A DNA stretch of 64,000 nt from contig LR746273.1 in the NCBI GenBank assembly GCA_902729315.2, positions 5,740,001 through 5,804,000 of the forward strand, given 5' to 3'. Source of the DNA: Spirodela intermedia (taxonomy: Eukaryota > Streptophyta > Magnoliopsida > Alismatales > Araceae). The first letter of the stretch is position 1; the number at the start of each line of letters is the position of its first letter. The position numbers and the translations under genes were made by a program. The notes below the pieces were generated by a model. That model was not told the origin of the DNA. It worked only from the letters and a program-made list of their open reading frames with translations, and made no database searches. Positions 1 to 10,653 of the stretch are shown piece by piece.

Positions 1-36
1 CATTCCTAAATGAGAATCAGTTTCAGCTTTGTGGCC

Positions 37-2575
37 ATGTATCGTTGGGGTCATGTACGGTCTGCTCTTCGCCACATCTGCTATCAGCTTGAGCGGGATC
101 CAAGAACATGCGCTGTTTCATATTCTACTACTGCGGAGTCTTCATATCTAAGTAAGCAATCAGGGGTTCACTGTATATCTTATTATTAATATAACGTTTG
201 AATCATTTTTTCTTCAAAAGAGTATTTTAAATCATAGAATCCCTGAAAATGATTACATTTCTAGAACGTTGATTGTTGTTTGCTTGTATTAATTCTTGAT
301 GCATTGATTCCACGTCCTTAAATCTTTTAAGTCGTTAAGCTTTTAAACATGTGTAACTCAGATTAATGTGCCTCTGTAAGCGAGCTAAGTATGATTAGTT
401 GAACTATTTCAATTCTTGTTTCTGTTGGTTTGCTTTATTATAGCAACAGATCCGTCGATTATTGTGTAAACTCTCGCAATCAACCCCATCAACCTGCATT
501 GAACTATTGATTTTTTTCCCTTTCCATTAACAATTATTGACAGTCATAGATGGGCTTTTCTTAGTTGTCTTTATTTAATATTTGCAGGTTCTTTGTGTGT
601 TCGTAACTTCTGTGTCGTTATAGTGCCATGGATATTCTGATTTCCGTTGTTTCAAGCCCCAATTTGCTTGCATCAAAAATAATATTTTGTGTAGGTAATT
701 CAATTATTACTGCTAACAATACATTAAGTAAATGTGGGGGATATTATTAAATTATGTCCTTGATTGGCATCTTTGCCTCTGATATTTGGCAACCTTGATT
801 GATAAATTGACATGTAATATATCAACTATTCAACTTATGTGATGTGTCTCGTTTCTCGCCATTCATTTCCCAAAAAAGATAAAATTCACCACAACTTTCA
901 TTTTCTTGAAATTGCGTATGCAGTTATGAGAATGACCAAGTTGCCGATTTACAACGTTTTTGTGATATTGCCTCTGAATCTTACTGTAGATCAATCTCTA
1001 TGGTCTCTGCGGGCTTCTTCTGGATTTAGTCCATCTTTGCTTCATCGATATCTTCAGAATTCGGTAATGCATTCCAGCTCTTTTTATGCCCAAAAGTCGA
1101 ACTTTAATACTCAATTTTCTTTTTCTGGTGCAACCTTTCTTTCAGTGTGAGGTTGTCCCTTGTTGAAAAGCATCTTATGCTGACAAATCTGCAGAATTGT
1201 TCTCTGGAAGTTTAAAACTTTGCTTCAGAAGTATACCGAAAAATATTTGGATTGCTTCCTTGAGTTGATCGCTATATGCTTGTTGCCATTGTCTCGTCTC
1301 TTCTATATAATAATCGCGAACTACTTAGACAGTGTCTCTGTATTACAGATATTTATCATAAATTTTGTCTACATTATGGTGCGAAGATCATAATCTCACC
1401 ATATACTATTGCTATGAATGTGGGCTGGTCTTATTCAGCGTCAACATCAGGCCAACACCAGAAAAATGAAAAAAATAAATGACGATTGTGATTTATTCTC
1501 AATATTTATTTTAATCTCGTTTTAATCGCAGGGAATTTTTTATTCAAAGTCCCTCTTGGCTAAGGCTGATGCAGACCTAACTCCTATCTCTTCACCCTTG
1601 ATGCCCAGTTTGGGGCCAGGGTCAAGTGCTGGGAAAACTCAAGCCACGGCAGTGTCTAAGCCTTCAAAAGTTCAGGCAATTAAAAAAGGGATCAGACAGG
1701 TAGCTTCAACTACGGCCAGAATTCAGGCCTTCTTTTGGCGTACATTTGCTTTGAGCTATACAGATATTGGCATTAATATTACCTTAAATGGGTGTCTGTC
1801 ATTTATTTCCGGCTGGAAGTCTCGAGAAACGTTGGCTATTCAGTGCATTCTGCTGATGGGGAAATGTTTCCTTGTTCTGAGCATTTCACCTCTCCTGATG
1901 GGGAAATTTTTCCTTGTTCTTTTCACTGGCATTATCTCGGTCTATTCACATGGCTTCTGCAGAGCCCCAAGAAGGTCAATTTGGTGGCTCAGTTGATCCG
2001 GGGAATGCGTGTCGAGGATGCCCTCCTGCAGCTGCAGGTGACTGTGAAACGTGCTGCAAAAACTGTCTACCAGGTGCCCATGCTGCCATTGTTCTTCTGC
2101 CAGTCCTTCTCTCGCATTTCTGTTCAACTAATTCCCTTTCCTCCCTCGGTGTAGGTTGTCCACTCCGCACGAGCTAATGCAGCACACAACCATGGGCTGG
2201 ATCCAGAGCGGCTCATTGTTGGTGAATGACTGACTAAACCTGGGTTCCCACATCCCCTATTGTTATGTTTCTATGCTAAGTTTAGCTCTTGGTCTTCTAA
2301 AATCATTGGCAGCTGAGGCCTTTGTGGGGAAGGGTGTTTTTCTGAAGCGGGTTTCCTACCATTCCAAAGGGAGGAGTGGAATCATGGTGAGGCCGCACTG
2401 TCGGCTGACGGTGGTGGTGAGGGAGCTCACACCCGAAGAGGAGGCGAAGATTGCCAAGCTGAGGGTTAGCAACTTCAAGAAGCTCTCAAAGAGAGAGAGG
2501 CAGCTGGTCCCCCATCAGCTGATCGAAACTGCTCCAAGGTGGAACAGGAAACCAAGAGAGAATTCGATGGCTTGA
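37..2575 (+). CDS. RPL22: Organellar (probably mitochondrial) large-subunit ribosomal protein uL22
   Basis: Six exons can be joined in frame: 37-151, 990-1063, 1532-1699, 1963-2073, 2155-2221 and 2313-2575, giving 265 aa. Phases match at each junction and all introns are GT-AG. Residues from about 125 on carry the L22p/L17e fold, including SPKKVNLVAQLIRGM, the helix with VVHSARANAAHNHGL, and the C-terminal YHSKGRSGIMVRP loop that lines the peptide exit tunnel. A basic N-terminus (MYRWGHVRSALRHI) suits a mitochondrial presequence, as in the plant nuclear L22 family; targeting is inferred. A stop at 7-9 closes the frame; an in-frame ATG at 10 would add nine residues, but the start at 37 fits the family better. 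The last exon runs past the core into a basic tail ending near PRWNRKP. The promoter lies outside the window. Confidence 0.88.
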
Positions 2576-2818
2576 GCGCTCATGTGAATATACTCTTTTT
2601 CTGGGTCATCTTCATGAAAATAACCTGGTTATTATTGGGACATTACAGCAAGAGCTAGTTTTTGACTCAGGGAAGGATGTGGGATATGTTAATTTCAATA
2701 CAATGGGCCTGGGCTTTTTTGTAACTCACCCAGCTGTGGACTTGTGTTTTCAGATTATTTGTAGCTCTTAATTGGCCTCACAATGGTGTATAAAGTACTC
2801 CTGGGCTTTGTTGAAGAT
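2576..2818 (+). other. 3' flank/3' UTR of the uL22 gene
   Basis: This is non-coding sequence between the uL22 stop codon and the outer edge of the copia LTR. It presumably holds the 3' UTR. I see no other feature. Confidence 0.5.
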
Positions 2819-3017
2819 TGAACACCAGGTCTGGTGCGTTGGAAAGACAACCCTCGTCCCTGTGGAGATATGCTTTTTTCATTCAAAAGGAAAACATTCT
2901 GTTACAAAGTGAAGGGGTTTAATACTCAAATCGGACCCTAGAAGATTCTAGACACAGGCCAACCAGACTTTTGAATGTTCAAGGCATATCTATCCTCAGG
3001 GTTGTGTTATGTCAGCA
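2819..3017 (-). repeat. 3' LTR of the copia element
   Basis: On the plus strand it starts TGTTGAAGATTG and ends GTCAGCA. It aligns by eye with 8600-8795, sharing segments such as ACCCTAGAAGATTCTAGA and an ending TGTGTTATGTCA/TGTGTCATGTCA. It directly abuts the polypurine tract at 3018-3028. Confidence 0.78.
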
Positions 3018-3028
3018 CTTCCCTCAAG

Positions 3029-3300
3029 TTAATGAGTATATGTCATCCATTCTCAGCTTGAGAATAATATTTGTCTCAAAGATGCCTTTGGTAAACAGGT
3101 CCTTTAGTTGATCGTATATGACATACAAATTAAATTTGCTCTAACTTTTCTTTGATTAAATGGCAATCAACTTCCACATATTTGGTAACATCTTGTTGTA
3201 CCAAATTATGCACAAGATTAATTATCACAATATAGTTTCATAGGATTTGTTAAATAGATTTTTATTTCATCAAGTAACTTTTTCACCCAAAGTAACTCAC
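3029..3300 (-). pseudogene. Copia RNase H C-terminal remnant
   Basis: Read on the minus strand, about 3100-3180 gives a stretch like KYVEVDCHLIKEKLEQ followed by a stop. It corresponds to the copia RNase H end that normally reads (K)HIEVDCHF(I)REK and lies just before the polypurine tract. It is interrupted and not functional. Confidence 0.65.
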
Positions 3301-3519
3301 ACACGTTGTGCAAATGCTCTTAATTCAAGTTCAACCCTTGAATATATAATTACATTTTATTTTTTACTCCTTTGTAGAACAAAGTTATTTCTAATGAATG
3401 TGAGATGTACAAAAGTTAATCTTTGATCAATCATTGACTTCATAATCAATATTATAAACTTGTGTATAGCTTTTAACAACTTAATTTATATCTCTTAATT
3501 GAGCTATTTGATTGATACT

Positions 3520-5593
3520 TAAGGTGTACTTGTCATTATATTTAAATGCTAATTATCTAATAATATTAATAACTAAGACTTAATAAAATATAGTATAAAT
3601 GTAAATTTTAAGTTGAACATAGGGAGATTAATTAATCTATCATGAAAAATTAATTTAGTTTATATACAAAATATTTTTAATATTTTATCACTATTTAACA
3701 TAAAGAATAAAATAAAAAAGTGAGGTGAGATGGAAGGAACAGAAGTGAAAGTGAGAGAATTGATTTGTCTTGTGAAAGAGAAAAAGAGAGAGAGAGAGAG
3801 ATAAATCTCACGTGAGATAGAGAGAGAGAAATGTCCCATAAGAGAGAGTGAGAGAGAGGGAGATTGATATCTTTCTATGTCTCTTATTATTATTGTCATT
3901 GTTCTCGCTCGTGCCTGTCATTGTTCCTGTTCTTGCTCAAGGGAGAGGAGAGAGAGAGAGAGATCTCACGTAAGACGACCTATTTTTATGGTGACCATGA
4001 TTCTTAGATGAATGTGTGCTAAAAAATTCACACATATGACATGAGGTCAATTGTGAATGTATCCACCTCGTTTCAATAGTTAAACACTCATTAATCATTC
4101 TTTAATCTTGTTAATTTTACATTCGAAGATAGAAAAATACTCATTATTTGCATAATACCAAGAACATAAATACATTGAGATTCAACTTGAAAATTAATAG
4201 AAAAAAATTTGGACATAATCTTAGCTTGATCTCACATGAGTTTTAGAGGATTCAAAAAAAGAACAAAATTCATTCATCATGATTTGAATTAATTTTACTC
4301 ATTTCAATAAAAATAACTTATCTTAAAATATACATAAATACTATAAATATGTAAAAAATATTAAAAAAAGAAATAAATCATTGCCCAAGTTTAGTTTGCT
4401 TCTTAGACAACTAGAGACATCGATGTGATTGCTTAGTTTTGTTCATATGTGTCACACCAAGTTGGAAGTCACAAAAGTATTGTTTGAAAGCACTGTGCTA
4501 TTTGTTAGAAAGATCTACTCAAAAGAAGGGTAGACCATGATGTCACTATCATCTAGGAGAAGAAAAGAAAAGCTGACTACTCATCATAAGCTTTGAGTGT
4601 GGTCGAGGAAGAAACAAGTTTGTCGATCACTAGAGGCATCGATTGCACAAAAGAGGAAAAAATAGATGTTATATTCGCAATTGCAATCAAATTTTTAAAG
4701 ATAATTGATAATATTTGTGTTACTAGATAATAATCAATTATCATCTTTATATCCTTGATGGTGATAAATGCAATAACTTAAGTTTCAAGTATCATGACAT
4801 TTTGCATGTTGTTGGATCATATGTGCTTAGTCACGTGGTGTACTAAACGACACATGATTAACTTGCTATGAACCACTGCTAACTAGGAACTTAAGTCCCT
4901 AGTATCGTGGTACTTCATTTGTCGTTGGATCATTGTTTCTAGTCATGTGCGTGCTAAGTGACACAAAATTTGTGAACTACTAATGGAATGCTTCACATTT
5001 CAAGTATCATGGTAGTTTACTAGCTGTGGGATGTGGCTTGTTGAGCACCACTAGATCAAACCGCTCTAGACTATTGTCTTAAAACACGAGAAAATTTAGT
5101 CCCACATTAGAAGTATTTGAGGGATTGAATTAAATATATATCAAAGCTATGTTCTTAGTGTAAAGATCCCTTCTCTTGAATAAAATAATGCCCAAGATCA
5201 TCTTGTGGAGAAGGTAAAAGGTGGTCTGCCCTCACTCATGTACGTGTGTACATCACTCCTTGCACCACAATCAATTGACCCTCAGGGCATGATAGGGGAG
5301 TGACGCACATGTGTGTGAAATGAGTCATCAGTCACTCGTGGCTCCCCTAGTCTTGGTCCACCCACTCGAGTGCAACATCCCTCCGAGTTAATTGTTGAGT
5401 GTTGACTTGCTAATAGGTGGTGATATTTTTTATTTTATCTTTATATTTTTAAAAATAAAAAAGTACTACCTCCTTTAACTTCAAACTTCCAAAATTAACA
5501 GTATATTACTATATTTATTTTGTAAGTTAACACAGAAAAGTAAAATAAAAAACTATTTAAACATAAAATTTCTATATTTAATAATATTTCACA
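3520..5593 (+). repeat. 2-kb LTR-like repeat, copy A, nested in the copia element
   Basis: This is one of four copies of a dispersed family (others at 21980, 27136 and 31043). Shared landmarks are the ACTTGTC start region, the CTAATAATAT...AACTAAGACTTAATA block, a GA-rich section with repeated TCTCAC...GAGA units (3720-3970), an AGTCCCACAT motif near 5097 and a closing GGTGATATTTTT block near 5418. Its length matches copy C, so it is close to full length. The first bases have drifted from TGATGTGCAC, and no target-site duplication is clear. Confidence 0.72.
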
Positions 5594-6650
5594 GTAAACA
5601 CCATGTACAACCAATTGCCTTTATATCTTTAGGTAATTCCACTAGATTCTATGTTTAATTTTTTTTAAGGGCTCTCATTTTATCATCTATGATTTGTTTC
5701 ACCTCATTGGATAGAGTTTTTGAGACATTTGCTAAAATTGTACTATCATCTAAAGAGGTGTGGAAGGACCAATAGAATGGAGAGTTTTTGATAAGATAAG
5801 AAATTCGTAAATAGATACAAATGCTTCATTGTGTACTCTCATGTTACTTTTCTTAGGGCAATGGTAAGTGGACTGCAATATGAGATTTCTTGGTCAATAG
5901 ATGGTATATATAAGATATTCTGGATATTCTTTAGGGCCAAATCAAAGTTTTAGAATTGTATAATATTTAAATTTTTTCTTCTCCTAGAATAGCCTTTGTC
6001 AAATTTCAAATGGTCAAAAATTTGATCTAGGATACAATAAGTTTCTTGATCTAAAATAAGAACAAATAGACTATTAAAGGAGGAAGTAACTGATTTGTTT
6101 AAATAATGATCAATATGATATATAGAAGAGAATATTTGATCATATGATGGAGATTTTTTAAAGTAGGGCTTTGATTCATGAAATGTGACATCCATAGATG
6201 TAAAAAAATTATGAGAAGAAGAATGATTTATAGCCCTTTTGATTATTTGAATATTTAAGATGTATGTATGTATGTGATCGTGACCTAGTTTTTCTTTAGT
6301 CTGATTGTGATAATGAACAAAGTAGACAACCAAATATCATTGGTTCTAGTGTAGTTTTACTTTGATTATTTCGAAAATGTATAGTTAACAAATCTATAGG
6401 GCTTTAGAATCTTAATGTTCTAGTGGGTAATCAATTGATAAGATATGTTGATGTTAATCAAGTGCACCCCAAATTATTTTTTTGGCACATCACTCTGAAA
6501 TAAGATTGATCGTTTATTCTAAGAGATGTTGGTTTTATCTTTCCACTAAGTCATTCTATTGTAGAGTATATATATAGGAGGATTCATGTATTATACCCTC
6601 TAATTGGAAATAACAGTTCAGATTTTGGCTAAAGTATTTTTTTGTATGAT
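5594..6650 (-). pseudogene. Copia integrase end and RT start remnant
   Basis: On the minus strand 5950-6333 is open for 127 codons and contains MDVTFHESKPYF, close to the copia linker after integrase (usually VSRDVTFxExxxYF). Further on, 5600-5720 gives MDDKMRALKKN, a stop, then WNLVELPKDIKAIGCTW, the standard start of copia reverse transcriptase. The reading breaks off exactly where repeat copy A begins, and the catalytic RT is absent. Confidence 0.75.
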
Positions 6651-7399
6651 CAAATTTGAATTTCTTTAGACATATGTCAATTGATTTTTGATTATAGCAT
6701 AATTGTTTTTAAAAATCTCACAAACATCAAACTTGTTTTTAAAAAATATCCATATACAACATATACAATCATGTATAAAGGTGACAAATGACTTATTTCC
6801 TAGAAGAGCATTATTAAAACATGGTCCCTAAATGCCATTATAAATGTGAAAGAAAAGAGTGTCTTTTATGTTTGAAAAGAAGTACAAGTGAGTTCAGAGA
6901 ATTCACACACATCACATAGAGTGTTTAAGGACACCTTTCAAAACAAGATATTAAAGATTTTCAAAGTGTTGAATCAAGGATGACTTATTCTTTGGTGACG
7001 TACTAATATTTTTGAAAGGTCTTTTAGCAACTTTAAAGGTTGATTCACTTCCATTAAATACCTTTGGCTTTATCTTTCTAGGAGGCAAAGTCTTCCACAT
7101 TCTATAGCAACTCTAATTTTCTGATGCTATATCTTATTAAAATACAAAACAAATATCCTCATCAAAATAAGTGAAGTAATATGATCTTTTTTCATAAGTT
7201 ACTTTACAGAGATGTGATTGCTAAATAATTTTAAGACATGAAGTTCATTGGTAAGTATTCTAAAAGATTAAAGTTTGAGGTCTCCTATACTAGCAACTGC
7301 TAGAATGGATCTATAAGCAACATATATTTTGGTCACTAGGAGCTCTAATTCTTAGAGAGTAGTAAAACTTACTAGGTTGAATTAATGAGTGTTGTGCCA

Positions 7400-8588
7400 T
7401 GGTTGACTCCAATTTTTCAAATTCAACTTGAAGTTATTATATCTCATCCAATGGAATGGAAATGGTTGTTGGGGCTCTAATGATGAATTAAGAATCTAAT
7501 TAGTAGGTAGGTCAACTGTAAAATTTGGTTGGCTTCCATGATTTTTGTTGGGGGGTTGTCATGGCCTATCATGGAGTTTGAAACATTAATATCTAGTGTG
7601 ATGAGATTTTCTACAATATGTGTATAAGAGATTATCCCTAAAATCAGACTTTTGATATCTTCCTTGACCTGATTGAGGCTGTTGACTTAGATTTGTGGTT
7701 TTAATTACATCGGCCCCTTGTTTAGTGATAAATGCAGCATTATCCATATCAAGCATTGATAACATCAATTCTCAATGGCTCTCCTAATTCAAAACAATTG
7801 AAATAACATCATCTAGATCAAGTTTTCTCTCATTGTTCAAAATATATTGTCTAACATGATCAAAAATAGAATAAGTCTTACAAAAGGTTCAATGAATTTC
7901 TTTGTTCTATGAAATTTTGTAAAACAATAATCTTTCTAAGGTTTTCAATGCCAAGACTGAGATAAAAATCAAGTTCAATGTCAAGATCTTTTAATTCTTT
8001 AGCACATTCCATCATCAATTTATTTTCTTGAATCATAAACAAAAGTTTTGTCTCTGATTCATATATATGAGCCTCATTATTCTTTTGTGAAAATTTTCTA
8101 CAAATCTTTAGCTGTAGTTAAGAAAAAGAAATCATGACTAATTTGGGGAATCGTAATTCCCCTTATCTAAGTCTTGATCAATGCATCCTACTCCCTCCAC
8201 CTACAGAATTTAGTTGATGAGGGATTTAACTTCAAATCCACTAGGTGATGTAACACCCCTCTCATAATTATAACTTATTAGATATATTTTGACCACTAGA
8301 TCAAATTGTAACCAATCAATTTGAATTCCATAAGCATTGTAGGGAGTTCTACCAACAGTTAGGTGGCACTGAGACCAAGATTATAATCCATTAAGGAAGA
8401 AGGATCTCCCATAGACGAAAAAGAAAGATCTCCAACTTTTGACATTAGAAGAAAATTGCCAAATTCGTAAGATCTGATATCCTATTCATAATACTAGACC
8501 CAAATGAGGACTAACAATTCAATAATTGTTATTGTAGAAGAATAGATTGCTGCATAACCAAAAAAATGAGTAACCATGCTTGGATTCA
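7400..8588 (-). pseudogene. Copia Gag remnant with zinc-knuckle
   Basis: On the minus strand near 7560-7630 the translation reads YTYCRKSHHTRY, a stop, then FKLHDRP. This matches the copia Gag CCHC knuckle with its first cysteine and several spacing residues altered. The rest up to the primer-binding site has no long frame but lies where gag should be. Confidence 0.55.
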
Positions 8589-8599
8589 CTTTGATACCA
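8589..8599 (-). other. Primer-binding site of the copia element
   Basis: On the minus strand this reads TGGTATCAAAG, complementary to the 3' end of plant initiator tRNA-Met and typical of Ty1/copia elements. It lies directly downstream of the CA that ends the 5' LTR, which fixes element orientation. Confidence 0.82.
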
Positions 8600-8795
8600 T
8601 GTTGAAGATCAAAGCAAGTCTAGTGCAACCCTCTCTAATGTGGAGAAATGTTTCTTCATTCAAAGGGAAAAAAATCTATTACAAAGTTAATGGGTCTAGT
8701 ATTTTTTGCAAGACCCTAGAAGATTCTAGATAGATAATGACCAGACCTTAGAACATTCTAGACACATCTATCCTCAAGATTGTGTCATGTCAATA
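8600..8795 (-). repeat. 5' LTR of the copia element
   Basis: It pairs with 2819-3017 and starts TGTTGAAGATC on the plus strand. The inner boundary is fixed by the primer-binding site; the outer end (about 8792-8795) is less exact because the terminal CA has changed. Confidence 0.75.
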
Positions 8796-9571
8796 GGTTT
8801 TTATATTTTTGCTTAAATAATTATACATTTTAATTTAATTTCACTGGACTTGTGTCTTCAAATGATGTTTAGATCTAAGGTGGCCTTAAACATTATTTTT
8901 TAGTTTTTTATATTTTTACTTGAATACATTCAATTTTTAAAATTAATTAATGGGGGCTTGTGTTTTGAGGTTACTTGAATCTCATTGGTTGGCCTTTAGC
9001 CATGATTTATAGATTATTTTTTGAGGTTATTTTTGTGTTTGCTAAAATTATTTAAAATTTAAAATTAATTGGAAAACTCAATTCAGTTGAAGCTGGTAAA
9101 GTTTTTATGATCAAGATTATAACTACAAGTGGGCTTCTAGGTTTACCAATTTGGATTGGAATCAAGAGTTTTTCGTTTCTAGGGTTCATTTATTATATTA
9201 GTTGCATGTCCCTCATAGTAAAGGTGCTGGGAAGAAAACTTCTCATAATGTCATTACTACTTTGTTTCCTTACTGTTCTGCCTAGGTCAGCTCCTTAGAT
9301 GGGCTCACCAATCTGGTCAACGCAATCCCCACCAAGATTGGGATCCTGTCGTCCAATTAGTGAGTGAATAAATTCTCATAAAGCCCACGTCACAACACCC
9401 ATGGGAATTGTCACCTTCGTTCATCAGTACATTGATAATGTTCACAATATCCAAAATATAAGCTCTTGATCTCGAAAATCCTGATTTTTTCTTTGCATTT
9501 ACCAGCTTGATTAACACCACGTTGCATGCGTCAGATTGTCTTTACTCCAAAAATCATACACATAAATACAT

Positions 9572-9573
<2 letters not shown>

Positions 9574-9643
<70 letters not shown>
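9574..9643. repeat. (AG)n microsatellite, about 70 bp
   Basis: Uninterrupted AG dinucleotide run in intergenic DNA. Confidence 0.97.
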
Positions 9644-9647
<4 letters not shown>

Positions 9648-10267
9648 TTTGACCCACGAGTCAGCACTCGAAAACCAAGTAACCCTCGGAGGTTGACACG
9701 TAAAAGGTCAGCAATTGACTCTGGAAGGTTGGGCGTCATACTCGGAGGCGATGTGGACTGCCACTCGGAGGTCGATGTCGACGCCTGCGCTAACGATGAA
9801 ATGACCTTTTTCTTTTTTTTTTATAACCCACACGACATTGAAAATATTAAAGGGTAAAAAGTCAACCCCCATGATGTGCTGTACACTTAAAGGTGGGCGC
9901 AATATGCTCACGGGTCAACACTGACAAGGTGAAACAACTGTTTTGTGCCCCAAAACATTTGCCAGAAATTTGATGTCTCGCCATTTCTTGGGAGATTTTT
10001 GCCACAAATAGTTAAAACGAAGGGAAGGGAATGGGGGAAGAAGGGGGGAGATACTGCTGCTTCAAACGTAAGTGGAGTCTTCCCTTCCCCTTTCCCTTCA
10101 TCATAATGACAAGAGAAGAAAAGCCCACCAGGATTCTAACGCGGCGAGCAAGATCTTATGCTGACAGCAAAGAGACCCACTGACAGATACACCCAACAAA
10201 AAAACGAAAAGTAAGGAGGAAGACACTGTGTCCCCTGCGGTGGCAGACCCAATGATACAGCCCCCAT

Positions 10268-10295
10268 CTCCTCTCTCTCTCTCTCTCTCTCTCTC
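10268..10295. repeat. (CT)n microsatellite
   Basis: Short uninterrupted CT run in the 3' flank of the neprosin gene. Confidence 0.9.
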
Positions 10296-10653
10296 GGTCG
10301 CTCTGGAATCTTAATTCTATCTGTCTGAAATCTGGCAGATTACCCAAATGAAGTAAGCCACAGAGAGAGTTTCATCCGATAAGAGGAGCTGAAATGATGC
10401 AGAGAGGCAAACATACACGATTGAGCTGGGACTCCTGAAGGCCTGTTCCTCAAAGGAAACTTGACCCCTCTCCAACCATTTCATGCCCAAACCAGACAGA
10501 AAAATGGAGAACTACCGCACTTGCTCATCTCACCCACCTGGGAAGGAAAAGGGGCCTGTACAGGAACAAAGGGCCAGCAAGAACGGGGCTCCATCGAAGA
10601 AGAAAGAAGAAGAGGAAAACTGATAGATGAACTGGGGGGGTTTCAGTTTGTCC

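Larger units (their letters stand above)
2819..8795 (-). mobile_element. Decayed Ty1/copia LTR retrotransposon with a nested repeat
   Basis: Two similar direct repeats of about 200 bp (2819-3017 and 8600-8795) bound the element. In minus orientation the right LTR ends in CA and is followed by TGGTATCAAAG, a copia-type primer-binding site for initiator tRNA-Met. The left LTR is preceded by the purine tract CTTGAGGGAAG. Between them, minus-strand remnants appear in copia order: Gag zinc-knuckle, integrase end, start of RT, RNase H. All are broken by stops and frameshifts. Most of the RT is missing, and a 2-kb repeat (about 3520-5593) sits at that point. Possible target-site duplication: GGCTT before the left LTR against GGTTT after the right, one mismatch. 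Confidence 0.8.
8796..10653. other. Intergenic region
   Basis: No gene is recognised. It contains a long AG microsatellite (9574-9643), a CT tract (10268-10295) and, nearest the neprosin gene, sequence that probably includes its 3' UTR. Small open frames here have no family features. Confidence 0.4.

Noticed and set aside
3660-3899. Ser/Leu-rich minus-strand frames in GA-rich blocks (also 27265-27477, 31183-31419)
   Set aside because: They are translations of the GA/TCTCAC array inside the LTR-like repeats, with no codon constraint visible.
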